Shown: positions 1-8,412 of the stretch, in pieces | How the letters are laid out: every line of letters begins with the position of its first letter | Numbering within the stretch: the stretch's first letter is position 1 | Virus record (IMG/VR): IMGVR_UViG_3300026078_000024 | Coordinates: 28,878 to 92,877 of that record | Direction: 5' to 3' (one strand) | From: a virus | Length of the DNA stretch: 64,000 nt | Position numbers and translations under genes: made by a program | The notes under the pieces: model-generated | What the model was told of the DNA's origin: nothing | Seen by the model: only the letters and a program-made list of their open reading frames with translations | The model's database searches: none

Positions 1-609
1 GCGCTGATCAAGGTGCTCGAACACCGCCCCGGCGTCCAGGAGATTGATCAAGTACCGCTCGTCCTCACCCTGGTACCGGCCGTTGTCCAGGGTGCGGCCC
101 TCGGGGAAGCCGCCGACGCGGCGCACGGTCTCGGTCCGCACGAGGTGCGTGATCGGGATGAACGATCCGACGTGCTTGATGTGCGCGGCCATCTCGGGAG
201 TGAACCTGAGTCCCCACGGAGAGACCGGGAACCGGCCTTGATGGGTGACGGCCGTCGGGTCCCTCCCGTTGACCATCTGCGGCCGGGGGTAGACAAGATC
301 GACAGCAAAGCTGTTCTCGATCACCCGCATGCACGCCTTGAGGTGGTTCGGCCGGAGCCAGTCGTCATCGTCCAGCCAGGCGATCACGTCCGACTCGACC
401 CGCTCCAGGAGACGGTTCCGGGTCGCGGCGGCGCCGGTGCGGTCCTTGTCGACCTCGATCAAGAACTGGTCCGGCTGCCGGTCCTGCTTCATCACGCTCA
501 TCTCGGCGCGCATGAGGTCGACCTCGCGGCCGGGCAGGGTTGGAATGCATACGGCCACCGTGAGGTGCCTCGGGTTGGGCCGGTTCCCCCGGCGCTTCGC
601 TTCACCCAT
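1..609 (-). CDS. GT-A (GT2-like) glycosyltransferase, 3' end outside window
   Basis: Reads on the minus strand from an ATG at 609, behind an AAGGAAG ribosome site, to the left window edge without a stop. About 203 residues are visible. The start of the GT-A fold shows as VAVCIPTLPGRE, followed by an ATRNRLL motif and the metal-binding acidic run DDDD near residue 79. A GEDERYL segment near the edge fits the acceptor/base region of GT2 enzymes. Such enzymes move a sugar from an NDP-sugar to an acceptor. It heads a block of sugar-nucleotide genes, so virion or DNA glycosylation is inferred. Acceptor unknown. Confidence 0.75.
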   Translation of the reverse strand, partial: MGEAKRRGNRPNPRHLTVAVCIPTLPGREVDLMRAEMSVMKQDRQPDQFLIEVDKDRTGAAATRNRLLERVESDVIAWLDDDDWLRPNHLKACMRVIENSFAVDLVYPRPQMVNGRDPTAVTHQGRFPVSPWGLRFTPEMAAHIKHVGSFIPITHLVRTETVRRVGGFPEGRTLDNGRYQGEDERYLINLLDAGAVFEHLDQR

Positions 610-617
610 GATCTTCC

Positions 618-833
618 TTACTTCCCGAACCGGACGGCCTGGCACACCGGGCACGGACAAGACGGTACGGGGGTCCCGACGTCTCCGATGTGGCCGGACC
701 ATTCCAAGATCTCTGCGTTGTACGCGTCCCTGATCGCCTGGTTGAACTCCCGGGCGGTCATGACGCGGCGGCTCCGCCGGGCATGCCTGGCGGCACGGTC
801 CGGCGACGTCCACCTGATGATCGTCCGGGTCAC
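618..833 (-). CDS. Small basic protein with Cys pair, unknown function
   Basis: 71 residues if translation begins at the GTG at 833, whose GTGA overlaps the stop of the HNH gene upstream. An internal ATG at 761 would give 47 residues. The N-terminal third is Arg-rich, and the C-terminus carries CPCPVCQ, which could bind a metal. It sits between an HNH endonuclease and a glycosyltransferase in a tightly packed minus-strand run. I do not recognise the family. The start is uncertain. Confidence 0.45.
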   Translation of the reverse strand: MTRTIIRWTSPDRAARHARRSRRVMTAREFNQAIRDAYNAEILEWSGHIGDVGTPVPSCPCPVCQAVRFGK

Positions 834-1420
834 CACATATCACCCCGTTGGAGCATGATTGCGTTTCGGGCCGCGCTCCGGTTCGCGTAGCCAACCTCTT
901 TGGCTACTTGATCAAATGTCATCCCTTGATCCCTGAGTTCCACGGCCTTGATCCGTTTGAGTTCCAGCTCTCGTCTGTGTGGTGCAGGCTCCCCCACTCG
1001 GCGGCACGCACGGCAGAACTTCTTTCCGCGATGCCAGTACGTGTTCGCCTCGTCGTAGGCATGACCCCGGAGACATTGATCGACTGGCCCTGATCTTCCG
1101 GCCAGATCGTTTTCCCGGTGGGTAGCCAGCCGCATGTGACGTTTCCAGTTCATGCACATCCGGTGCGGGCAGGTACTCCCGCCCTCGCACTCCGGATCTT
1201 CGTTGTGGCATGTGTGGTCGACTTCGAGTCCCTCCGGGATCTCGCCGACCATGAGCAGCCAGGCTGCTTTGTGGGCACCCACGTAATGACCACGGAGCCA
1301 GAAGTTCCCGTAACCGTGGCCTGTCTTGGCTCCGATGAACGGCCAGCAGGCATCCGGCCCGCCCGATTGATCAATCTTGGACAGGAGACGCGCTCTGTCG
1401 TCCCCGGTGATCCTTACCAT
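830..1420 (-). CDS. HNH endonuclease
   Basis: 196 residues from an ATG at 1420 behind GGGGAG. The middle holds an HNH core: LEVDHTCHNEDPEC (His followed by Cys), then an MCMNWKRHMR helix and RENDL. A zinc-knuckle-like CLRGHAYD...CRACRR segment follows, and then a C-terminal helix-turn-helix (MTFDQVAKEVGYANRSAARNA). This is the layout of free-standing phage homing-type HNH nucleases (zinc knuckle plus DNA-binding helices). It overlaps the upstream glycosyltransferase gene by 7 nt. Its insertion inside a sugar cassette suggests a mobile gene. Confidence 0.8.
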   Translation of the reverse strand: MVRITGDDRARLLSKIDQSGGPDACWPFIGAKTGHGYGNFWLRGHYVGAHKAAWLLMVGEIPEGLEVDHTCHNEDPECEGGSTCPHRMCMNWKRHMRLATHRENDLAGRSGPVDQCLRGHAYDEANTYWHRGKKFCRACRRVGEPAPHRRELELKRIKAVELRDQGMTFDQVAKEVGYANRSAARNAIMLQRGDMW

Positions 1421-2013
1421 CTGTCTCCCCGGCCGCTCGTATTACCAGGATGCCAATGATAATACCAAGTGCGCTCGTTCAGATGGTGGAACGTCGCCCC
1501 GGCGTCCAGGAGCTTGAGCCACAACCCCCATTCGTCGCATGGGCTCGCGCCCGGCTCCCTGCTCTTGTTCCGGTCCTCGAACCCGCCGACGGACATAGCC
1601 AGCTCGGTACGAACCAGGAGAGTCACCGGAATGTAGTTCTGGATCTTCCTGAGCGCATGCTCGTTGAACGGTTGCCCCTCGTACTCCGGGAAAGGATCCC
1701 ACCCGGACGGCACGGTGAACCACGGATAGATCACATCGGCGCCGGACTCCTGTGCGGCCCGTAGCAGAGATCCAATGTGCCCCGGGCGCAGTGTGTCGTC
1801 GTCGTCCAAAAACGCAGTCCATTCGGTCGTCACGCCAGCGAGAGCCCGGTTTCTGGTGATGGCCGAACCTTCATGCGCCGTATCCACAGCAATGCTGATC
1901 CCGTCCACCGGATGTTCTTGCCGGAGAACGGAATCCATCGCCCTGGGCAGAAGGGTACGGGCCCGGGGCGGGATGCTCGGAGTGACCACGGTCACACCTG
2001 GCCTGTAGATCAC
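1414..2013 (-). CDS. GT2-like glycosyltransferase
   Basis: 199 residues from a GTG at 2013. N-terminal VTVVTPSIPPR starts the Rossmann-like GT-A fold. ITRNRAL near residue 52 and DDDD near residue 70 form the nucleotide/metal site, and CDEWGLWLKLL provides the late acidic motif. It is clearly a paralogue of the product at the left window edge (same TRN, DDDD and LLDAGA blocks). Expected activity is transfer of a sugar from an NDP donor in the infected-cell cytoplasm. Acceptor unknown. Confidence 0.8.
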   Translation of the reverse strand: MIYRPGVTVVTPSIPPRARTLLPRAMDSVLRQEHPVDGISIAVDTAHEGSAITRNRALAGVTTEWTAFLDDDDTLRPGHIGSLLRAAQESGADVIYPWFTVPSGWDPFPEYEGQPFNEHALRKIQNYIPVTLLVRTELAMSVGGFEDRNKSREPGASPCDEWGLWLKLLDAGATFHHLNERTWYYHWHPGNTSGRGDRW

Positions 2014-2147
2014 GGCTTCCTCCGGTCCTTGATGTCCCGTGCGACAAGACCGGCGATCGCCCCCAGGCAGACACCGATCACTCCCATCACGATCAACCCG
2101 AGGACCGGGCCGTAGAAGCCGGTGAAGTAGTCGATCACGGCGGTCAC
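2010..2147 (-). CDS. Small single-span membrane protein
   Basis: 45 residues from GTG at 2147, overlapping the stop of the dehydrogenase gene (GTGA), and ending against the start of the next glycosyltransferase gene. About residues 8-36 form one hydrophobic span rich in Gly, Val, Ile and Leu, and the tail is charged (ARDIKDRRKP). Translational coupling on both sides supports it being real. Function unknown. It could anchor the neighbouring glycosyltransferases at the membrane, which is only inference. Confidence 0.5.
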   Translation of the reverse strand: MTAVIDYFTGFYGPVLGLIVMGVIGVCLGAIAGLVARDIKDRRKP

Positions 2148-3403
2148 AGTTTCCTCCCCAGGCGGATCAAGGTAACGCCGGACTGGTCGACGATGATCCC
2201 CGTCGGATCGATGACCACGGATCCGGGGGCGAACCGCAGAGACCGGAACTCCTCATGCCCGCATCCGATCACGAACACCGACCGGTGCTGGACCACCTCC
2301 GGGTTCCAGTGATCGTCAGTGTGCGGGTCCGTGGTATAGACCGGCACGATCTCCGCGAGTTGCTGGAAGAGAAGGAGCGCGGCCGACCCACCGGCGAGAT
2401 CACTGCCCGGCCGGTACGCGTTGCCGAGGATCACCACGGGAAGGTCGGTGAGGGCGTGGTAATCGATCGCGAGGGACGCGATCCACGACGACTGCGCCTC
2501 CCGCGCCCTCTGGAGGAACCCGAAGATATCGGCGGAGAGATCCAGCCGGTCGGCGAGATGCGACATGGCCACCACGTCCCGGGGGTGGCAGTACCCGCCT
2601 CCACCCATGCCGCCCTTGAGATACCTCCGGCTCATCAGGTTCGTGGTGGCGAGGGCGAGGGTGGTGGAGACGTCGTCCACGTCCGCGCCGGTCTTCTCGG
2701 CCAGCTCCAGCATCGTGTTCGCGAAAACGATCTTCATGGACGTGTACGTGTTGTACGCGACCTTGGTCAACTCCGCCGACGGGATCCTCATGGTCCTGAT
2801 CGGCCGGGAGTGCAAGGACGTGTAGATCTCCGTCACCGCGAGGGCGTCCTCGTAGGTGTCGGCACCCACGATCACGAACTCCGGGTTGAGGAGATCGTCG
2901 GCCACAGACCCGAGGGAGATCAGGGACGGGGTGTAGACCAGTCGGGTGTGATCGTTGAGGAGCGGCCGGAGCAACCTGTCGCACGTGCCGGGGAGCACTG
3001 TGGAGATCACCGCGATCGTGATCGTCTTGTGTGCCATGTCGGCCGCGCGCGCCAGCGACCGGACGGCGTTGATCAGGTAGGCGTAATCGAAGTCGCGCCG
3101 GGTCTCGGGGTCGAGGTTCGGCACGGTCCCGTCGAGGTGCGCCGGGTGCGGAGTCTGCACCGCTACAAAGATCGTGTCGGCGTTCGCGACGAGGGTCGCC
3201 GGGTCGTTGACGACGTTCATGCGGTTCAGGGCGAGGAGGTTGTCGATCTGTACCTCCTGCGGCGGCACGGCCTTGCCGGAGATGATGTCGAGGGGGTGCC
3301 GGGACATGTCGCACCCGGTCACCCGGTGTTTCCCGTGGACGTCGAGAACGAGGGCAAAGACGAGGCCCAGCTTCCCGAGACCGAGGACACCGACGTCAGC
3401 CAT
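2144..3403 (-). CDS. UDP-glucose/GDP-mannose dehydrogenase family enzyme
   Basis: 419 residues from ATG at 3403 behind GGAAGGA. The N-terminal NAD-binding Rossmann motif is GLGKLGLVF; the central domain includes AELTKVAYNTYTSMKI (the conserved Lys/Asn helix). The catalytic Cys lies in GGGGYCHPRD, matching the GGxCxPxD motif of the family. The C-terminal UDP-binding domain begins near VVILGNAYRPGSD. Family members oxidise NDP-hexoses to uronic acids with two NAD+. It neighbours methyltransferases and an epimerase, so it probably feeds a modified sugar donor to the phage glycosyltransferases. The exact substrate cannot be read from sequence. Confidence 0.85.
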   Translation of the reverse strand: MADVGVLGLGKLGLVFALVLDVHGKHRVTGCDMSRHPLDIISGKAVPPQEVQIDNLLALNRMNVVNDPATLVANADTIFVAVQTPHPAHLDGTVPNLDPETRRDFDYAYLINAVRSLARAADMAHKTITIAVISTVLPGTCDRLLRPLLNDHTRLVYTPSLISLGSVADDLLNPEFVIVGADTYEDALAVTEIYTSLHSRPIRTMRIPSAELTKVAYNTYTSMKIVFANTMLELAEKTGADVDDVSTTLALATTNLMSRRYLKGGMGGGGYCHPRDVVAMSHLADRLDLSADIFGFLQRAREAQSSWIASLAIDYHALTDLPVVILGNAYRPGSDLAGGSAALLLFQQLAEIVPVYTTDPHTDDHWNPEVVQHRSVFVIGCGHEEFRSLRFAPGSVVIDPTGIIVDQSGVTLIRLGRKL

Positions 3404-3405
3404 GG

Positions 3406-4164
3406 TCAGTCCTTCCGGGTGAGGATCGCGGCGCAGTACCGCCGGTCCGGGGTGAGGTAGTCGAAGTCGGTGATCGTGAACAGGTCTCCGAACCGCCGGT
3501 CGAGCTTCTCGCGGTCGTACCACGTGGCGTAGGTCCCGGTACCGTCGAAGAACCGCACGAATTGATCGAACTTCTCGTGCTCCTCCACCGGCTCCCGGGG
3601 CGGCTCGGTGCCGGTGGCGATCCTCCAGCCCTCGTCGCTGTAGACCATGAGCCGGATCTTCCCGTCCGGAGCCAGCATGAGATCGAACATTTCCATGGTC
3701 AGGCGGGCCTTGCGGATGTGGTGCAGCACCCCGCAGCAGTGGATCTCGTCGTACGTGTCGGTCAGGGCATGGATGTACGGCCACTCTTCAGTGATCTTGT
3801 ACATGTTCTTCGGGCCCCGGCCGGTCTCCAGACTCATCACGTGCGCGGCCAGTTCCACGTTCGCGGAGGACAGGTCGGCGATCGAGACGATGGCGCCGGT
3901 CCTGGCGATCTCCGCCGCTTCCATGCCCACCCCGCAGCCGTACTCCAGCACCCGTTGCCCGTACCGGTTCTCGTCCAGTGCCATGTAACGGCGCCACAGG
4001 CCGTCGTGGTTGCGCCAGCCGGTGTAACGGGTCTGGCGCATACGCTCGATCACTTCGTGAAGGTGATCATCGTTCCACGTGAGCATCTCGGCGGACGAGA
4101 GATACCCGACGTCGTCCACCGGCGGCAGGGACCATGCAGTCACGGTGTCGGCCCACTCGGTCAT
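3406..4164 (-). CDS. Class I SAM-dependent methyltransferase
   Basis: 252 residues from ATG at 4164, overlapping the upstream stop (ATGA). Motif I is VLEYGCGVGMEAA near residue 77, followed by an acidic strand end at IADLSSAN and YDEIHCCGVLHH as the post-motif strand. These place it among small-molecule or sugar methyltransferases of the Methyltransf_11/25 type. The gene lies between the C-methyltransferase-like gene and the dehydrogenase, so sugar O- or N-methylation is likely. Substrate unknown. Confidence 0.75.
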   Translation of the reverse strand: MTEWADTVTAWSLPPVDDVGYLSSAEMLTWNDDHLHEVIERMRQTRYTGWRNHDGLWRRYMALDENRYGQRVLEYGCGVGMEAAEIARTGAIVSIADLSSANVELAAHVMSLETGRGPKNMYKITEEWPYIHALTDTYDEIHCCGVLHHIRKARLTMEMFDLMLAPDGKIRLMVYSDEGWRIATGTEPPREPVEEHEKFDQFVRFFDGTGTYATWYDREKLDRRFGDLFTITDFDYLTPDRRYCAAILTRKD

Positions 4165-5432
4165 GACTTCCCCACGATCTCGAAGTGCGGCAAAGGAAAG
4201 ATCATCCGGCCGCCGTTCTTCAGGTAGTCGGCTTCCCGTTCGAGGAACACGGACCGGAAGAACCACGGGGAGATCAGGAGGTACTCCGGGTGGACGGCCC
4301 GCATGCCGGACTCATCCATGATCGGAATCCCGGTCGCGGACATGATCTTTCCGACCTTGGCCGGTGACCGTTCCACGGCGTACGGCAGGAGATCCGGCCC
4401 GGCGTCGATCATCTGGAGGAACGTCCCGCCCCGGGTGGACGCGCCGTACAGATAGACCGTCTCGCCCCGGTCGGCCGCCTTCTCCAGGAACGCCCGGGTG
4501 AGATCGAGTTCCTGCTTGACCGACCGGCCCCACTCCTGCCACACCTCCGGTCGTTGCAGCCCCTTGATCACCTCGGTCTCGTACACGTCCTGCACGCTGG
4601 CCGACTGCGGCCGGTCTCCGATGCGGGACACGGCCGTCCGGATGCACCCGCCGTTGACGGACGAGAAGGTGACATCGTTGATCTCCAGGCCGTGACGCTC
4701 CAGGAGGATCATGAGGGGGAGGAGCGCGAAGTACGTCACGTGTTCGTGGCACACGTTGTCGACTGCGTTCCGGCGGAGCATGTCCCCGGCGTAGTTCTGC
4801 TGAATGATCCACACCCCGCCGGGGGCGAGGCACTGCTCCACCCCGTGGACGAACCGGTTCGGATCATCGAGGTCGTAGAACATGGACACGGACGTGATCA
4901 CGTCGAACTCGCCGGGCTGGAAGAACCGGGGAGAAAAGTAGTTGTAGATCACCCGGTCGGCCGCGCCGGTCCGGCGCGCGTCCCGGGCGATCACGTGGAC
5001 CGGGTCGATCCCCGTGCGGGTGATCCCTGCCGGGACGTGACTGAGGAGGGTCCCGTCGTTGCAGGCGATGTCCAGCCACCGGCGCGGGTCGTGGCGGAAG
5101 GCGAGGGCGTAGTCGACCACGTCTTTGAGGTCCCGGACGATCGCCTCGTTCGTGCCGGACCGGAAGCCGTATCGATCATGGTAGAGCTTCTCGCGCGGCG
5201 TCGACTCCCCGAGCTGAAGAAGGGTGCAGTCGAGGCAGATCTTGAGCTTGAGGGGGTACGTCTCGGCGTCCGACCGGTAGTCGTCCGGGTCCACGAAGTC
5301 GGGGAGGCGGTGATTGCCGAGATCGATCACGTCCACGAGGTGGAGGGAGCCGCAGGACCGGCACACCACCCCGGGAACGCCCTCAATCAACGCCTGCATG
5401 TTCCGCAGGCCCGCATCCGTGGTCTTGCTCAC
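4161..5432 (-). CDS. NDP-hexose C-methyltransferase-like protein
   Basis: 423 residues from GTG at 5432 with GGAGGA five bases upstream. The N-terminal zinc module has CRSC near residue 23 and CLDC near 67. The SAM domain starts at WLDIACNDGTLLSH. The conserved CHEHVTYF block sits near the middle, and LYGASTRGGTFLQM begins the C-terminal nucleotide-sugar-interaction domain. This three-part layout and length match TylC3/NovU-type deoxysugar C-methyltransferases, which act on NDP-4-keto sugars. It is coupled (GTGA) to the epimerase gene. The sugar is not known. Confidence 0.8.
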   Translation of the reverse strand: MSKTTDAGLRNMQALIEGVPGVVCRSCGSLHLVDVIDLGNHRLPDFVDPDDYRSDAETYPLKLKICLDCTLLQLGESTPREKLYHDRYGFRSGTNEAIVRDLKDVVDYALAFRHDPRRWLDIACNDGTLLSHVPAGITRTGIDPVHVIARDARRTGAADRVIYNYFSPRFFQPGEFDVITSVSMFYDLDDPNRFVHGVEQCLAPGGVWIIQQNYAGDMLRRNAVDNVCHEHVTYFALLPLMILLERHGLEINDVTFSSVNGGCIRTAVSRIGDRPQSASVQDVYETEVIKGLQRPEVWQEWGRSVKQELDLTRAFLEKAADRGETVYLYGASTRGGTFLQMIDAGPDLLPYAVERSPAKVGKIMSATGIPIMDESGMRAVHPEYLLISPWFFRSVFLEREADYLKNGGRMIFPLPHFEIVGKS

Positions 5433-6319
5433 TGGCTCCTCCAGTAGCTCATGACGTCGGACAACATGGAATGCAGGGAGGTGGTCGGCCGCCAGCCGGT
5501 CACCGTCTTGATCTTCGCGTTGCTCGGGACCGGCCAGACCTGCGCGTCCCGGTGGACCAGGAGCGGATCTTCCTTCAGCTCGATCTCCGCCGTGGACATG
5601 CTCGCGAGGGTGTGCATGACGTGTTCCATGGTCACGTTGTTGGCCGAGCACACGTTGTAGATCCCCGGCTCCGCGTCGATCACGGCCGCGTATGCCTGCA
5701 CCACGTCCCGGACCGAGGTGAAGTTGCGGTACGCGGAGAGATCACCGTGTGAGACGAAGTCGGCGTGGCCCCGCTCCACGGCCACGATCCGGCGCGCGAA
5801 AGACGACTCCGCGTTCGCCGACTGGCGGCCCCACCCCGTATGGTTCCAGGCCCTCGTGCAGACGACGTGCATTCCGTACCGGCGCGCGTACGCCTGACCG
5901 GCCGTCGTCGCCCCCAGCTTCGCCGCTCCGTACGGCGTGGTCGGGAAGCATGGGGACAGCTCGGTGATGATCTCCGCCCCGTCCGGCCGCTCGTATCCGT
6001 ACTCCTCCGACGTGCCGGTGATCAGGATCCTCGCGTGTGCGCCGGTGGTCCGGACGGCCTCCAGGGTGTTCAAGGTTCCGCCCACGTTGACGTCGAACAC
6101 CCGGCGCGGATTGCGGAGCGACTCTCCCGGCCACGAGACGGCTGCCAGGTGGAAGATCTTGTCAGGCTGGAACTCGCTGACCATGTGCCGGACGGTCTCG
6201 AAGTCGCGGACGTCGCACGCGGCGAGGGTGCACCCCTGAACGGTGTGCCCCTGGTTCTCCAGCAGCTTGCGGAGGTGAGGCCCAACGAAGCCCCCCGCGC
6301 CCGTGATCATTGCTTTCAC
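5429..6319 (-). CDS. NAD-dependent epimerase/dehydratase (extended SDR)
   Basis: 296 residues from GTG at 6319, overlapping the upstream stop. The cofactor motif is GAGGFVG at residues 7-13. The active site has Thr/Ser-Glu-Glu in TGTSEEYG and the YxxxK pair in YGAAK. NHTGWGRQS and RNFTSVRDVVQAY are blocks typical of GDP-mannose 4,6-dehydratase and related sugar epimerases. It probably makes the keto or deoxy sugar used by the C-methyltransferase encoded next to it. Whether it is a dehydratase, epimerase or reductase cannot be decided here. Confidence 0.8.
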   Translation of the reverse strand: MKAMITGAGGFVGPHLRKLLENQGHTVQGCTLAACDVRDFETVRHMVSEFQPDKIFHLAAVSWPGESLRNPRRVFDVNVGGTLNTLEAVRTTGAHARILITGTSEEYGYERPDGAEIITELSPCFPTTPYGAAKLGATTAGQAYARRYGMHVVCTRAWNHTGWGRQSANAESSFARRIVAVERGHADFVSHGDLSAYRNFTSVRDVVQAYAAVIDAEPGIYNVCSANNVTMEHVMHTLASMSTAEIELKEDPLLVHRDAQVWPVPSNAKIKTVTGWRPTTSLHSMLSDVMSYWRSQ

Positions 6320-7026
6320 TGCGCCGCCTTACTGATCGCGTTCATGAGCTTCCCGACGTCTTCCTGACGTTTCGGAAACAACTGGTTCCACAGTTGATCG
6401 ACATTGTCTTGGCTGTGCCGTGCCAGTCGATCTTGGTGGGTTTGATCGAGCGGGCCTTTGCCGACGGCGGGATGTAGATGTTCGGTGAACACGTCCGGGA
6501 GGAAGTGCAACCGGCCGACGCCCTGCGCCACCTGGTGGAGCCAGAGATCGTTGTAGTCGGACGAGAAGTACGGCGGGACGAAGTACCCGACGGCGTCCAC
6601 CCAGGCCCGGGTGATGAACCCGTGAGTGGCCAGATTCTGATCATGGATTCCGTCGCGGCCGTAGACGAGCCCGATCTTGTCCGGCCAGAGATCGAACGCC
6701 TCCCGTACCCGGATGTCCCAGTGATCGGTGCGGTAGACCGTCTCGTCGCACGAGTGCTGCATGATCATGCTGCTCTCGTCGGCGATCGCATAGCACTCGT
6801 TCCACAACTGGGAGAGGTTCAATGTGCCCCGGGGCCCGTGGGTCCAGAACACATCCCCGCCCTCGTTGTGCAGCGTGATCGCCATGTCCCGGGAGGGGGT
6901 GTCATCATCGTCGATGTAGAACACGTACTCCACCCGGTCACCGCACGTGACCCGGCCGGAGTCGACCATGCGTCGCATGTTGTGCGGACGGCCGCGCGTC
7001 GGCACGAGGACACTGATCACGGGCAT
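6316..7026 (-). CDS. Glycosyltransferase-like protein, GT-A fold
   Basis: 236 residues from ATG at 7026, overlapping the HTH gene by 10 nt. VISVLVPTRGRPHNMRRM opens the GT-A fold and YVFYIDDDD (residues near 36-40) supplies the metal motif. SSMIMQHSCDETVYR and YFSSDYNDLWLH carry further acidic residues, similar to the other two glycosyltransferases. It is the most upstream enzyme of the minus-strand sugar cassette, and all downstream genes are spaced or overlapped for co-transcription. Confidence 0.7.
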   Translation of the reverse strand: MPVISVLVPTRGRPHNMRRMVDSGRVTCGDRVEYVFYIDDDDTPSRDMAITLHNEGGDVFWTHGPRGTLNLSQLWNECYAIADESSMIMQHSCDETVYRTDHWDIRVREAFDLWPDKIGLVYGRDGIHDQNLATHGFITRAWVDAVGYFVPPYFSSDYNDLWLHQVAQGVGRLHFLPDVFTEHLHPAVGKGPLDQTHQDRLARHSQDNVDQLWNQLFPKRQEDVGKLMNAISKAAQ

Positions 7027-7256
7027 GGACTCCCCGTCTCGGCCGTCCACAGGGTCTCGTTCGTCCCCTGATCGATGCACCGCTTCGCCTCCCCGGCCTC
7101 CCGGAGACGGAAGAGGGAGAGGTAGGCGAGTTGGGGGGTGATGTCCAGGGCGGCGGCGATCTCGTTCCGGGAGGCCATTCTGTGATCTTTCAGGTACGCC
7201 TTGACCGCCTTGTCCCGGTCCACCACGTCCTGCGGCCGTGTTCCCTTCCAAGCCAT
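7017..7256 (-). CDS. Small winged-helix/HTH-like DNA-binding protein
   Basis: 79 residues from ATG at 7256 behind AGGAG. The pattern DKAVKAYLKDHRMASRNEIAAALDITPQ then LAYLSLFRLREAGEAKRC reads as a winged helix: helix, turn, recognition helix, wing. It is first in the sugar cassette and lies just downstream of a TATGAT promoter-like box, so it may regulate that operon. That role is inferred from position only. Confidence 0.6.
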   Translation of the reverse strand: MAWKGTRPQDVVDRDKAVKAYLKDHRMASRNEIAAALDITPQLAYLSLFRLREAGEAKRCIDQGTNETLWTAETGSPCP

Positions 7257-7285
7257 GTGTGGCTCCTGTTCTTTCGCTTGGTTCG

Positions 7286-7291
7286 ATCATA
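7286..7291 (-). promoter_or_regulatory. Promoter -10 box, GTCGTATGAT type
   Basis: The minus strand reads GTCGTATGATCG. The TATGAT hexamer ends 29 nt before the HTH gene start at 7256. No convincing -35 hexamer lies 16-18 nt upstream. The same GTCGTATGAT string occurs before 12066 (minus) and 24644 (plus), and a one-base variant before 13417 (minus), which supports a shared phage promoter element. Confidence 0.5.
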
Positions 7292-7368
7292 CGACATGGG
7301 GGAGCCCGCGCCGGGGAGCTGGGAGAGTCACTCCGGCACGGGCTCATCATGGACGCGCACGAACCATA

Positions 7369-8313
7369 TCAGGGAGCGTAGCGGTAGCACGTCAACCATG
7401 AAGTCAGCACGTCCACCGAAGATCCCTTGGCGGCGTACGCACCGGCCAGCGCGGATTCGTTCTGGAGCACCCAGTCCGCCCGGTCCGGGAAGTCGGCGTG
7501 CACCGTCTTGAAGAGCTTCCCGTCGTAGTAGAACCTCACCGAATTCGGCACGATCTCCGTGCTGTAGGTGTGCCATCCGGTCCAGGCGGCGTTACCGGCG
7601 GCGTCACTGCCGGACTCGGCGAACCCGTGAGTGAACTCGCTGATGGGATCACTATCGAAGTTGCCCCCGGCCTCGGGGTAATCCACCTCGTTCGGCGTGT
7701 AGCGCAGGTGCGCCATTTTGTACCCCGGCGTCCGTGCCGAGACGCGGAAGCGCTCGGTGAACTTCCCGTATCGCAGACCCATGCACCGAAGGGGAACGGG
7801 AGCGGACACGTGGTTGGAACCACCGGAGGACGAACGCCACATGTGGACCCGCATGATCCCGTCACCGGTGGACGATTTGACGACGCTGATCGTGGTGGGA
7901 GGGTCGTACCACCCGCCGAAGGTCCGGTCGTTCCCGTTGGAGTGGTTCGTGGGGTTGGCGGTGTCTCCCCACCCGTTGGGATAAGCGCCAAGGGTGGCGT
8001 AGTAGTGGGGGTAAGCAGACTTGAGCCCTGCACACCGGAAGTCCCCGTCTCCGGCGCAGTGGTTGAACGCCCCGAGGGGGACAGAAGCGACCACGCCACC
8101 GGGGTTGAAGCTATCCCGGTAGAGCTGGTGGAACGGTCCGCAGTTGCCGACGGGGGTTGCGTTGTTCGTTGTGTGGCATGCGTCCTGGCTTGGGGTGACC
8201 GCTCCGGCGGGGGAGGGCCCCAGAAAGAGGGCACCGACAAGAGCCAGCACCCCCATCACCCCCGTGATCAGATAGCGCCACTTCGGACGGCGGCGCGCGT
8301 GCTTGCCGGTCAT
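7369..8313 (-). CDS. Secreted GH16-like glycoside hydrolase
   Basis: 314 residues from ATG at 8313. The N-terminus has basic residues (KHARRRPKW), then a 20-residue hydrophobic span and a SPAGAV cleavage-like site near residue 38, so export is likely. The body resembles the jelly-roll of glycoside hydrolase family 16. Its NEVDYPEAGG segment holds ExDxxE, the GH16 catalytic triad pattern, and EIVPNSVRFYYDGKLF matches the strand pairs after the active site. Family members cut beta-glucans and related polysaccharides. In a phage it could break down host surface or matrix glycans. Substrate unknown. Confidence 0.7.
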   Translation of the reverse strand: MTGKHARRRPKWRYLITGVMGVLALVGALFLGPSPAGAVTPSQDACHTTNNATPVGNCGPFHQLYRDSFNPGGVVASVPLGAFNHCAGDGDFRCAGLKSAYPHYYATLGAYPNGWGDTANPTNHSNGNDRTFGGWYDPPTTISVVKSSTGDGIMRVHMWRSSSGGSNHVSAPVPLRCMGLRYGKFTERFRVSARTPGYKMAHLRYTPNEVDYPEAGGNFDSDPISEFTHGFAESGSDAAGNAAWTGWHTYSTEIVPNSVRFYYDGKLFKTVHADFPDRADWVLQNESALAGAYAAKGSSVDVLTSWLTCYRYAP

Positions 8314-8344
8314 GTCCGGCTCCTCTCACTCAGCCGGGCATGAT

Positions 8345-8380
8345 ACGGCCCCCGGCGACAGAGCATGCACCGGGGGCCGT
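8345..8380 (-). terminator. GC-rich hairpin between lipoprotein and GH16 genes
   Basis: Perfect 11-bp stem ACGGCCCCCGG/CCGGGGGCCGT with a 14-nt loop, 33 nt past the stop of the lipoprotein gene at 8413 and before the GH16 start. There is no clear U run, so it may be a weak or factor-assisted terminator for minus-strand transcription. Confidence 0.55.
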
Positions 8381-8412
8381 AGCGGAGGGGCGTCTCCGAG
8401 AGGGACGATACC

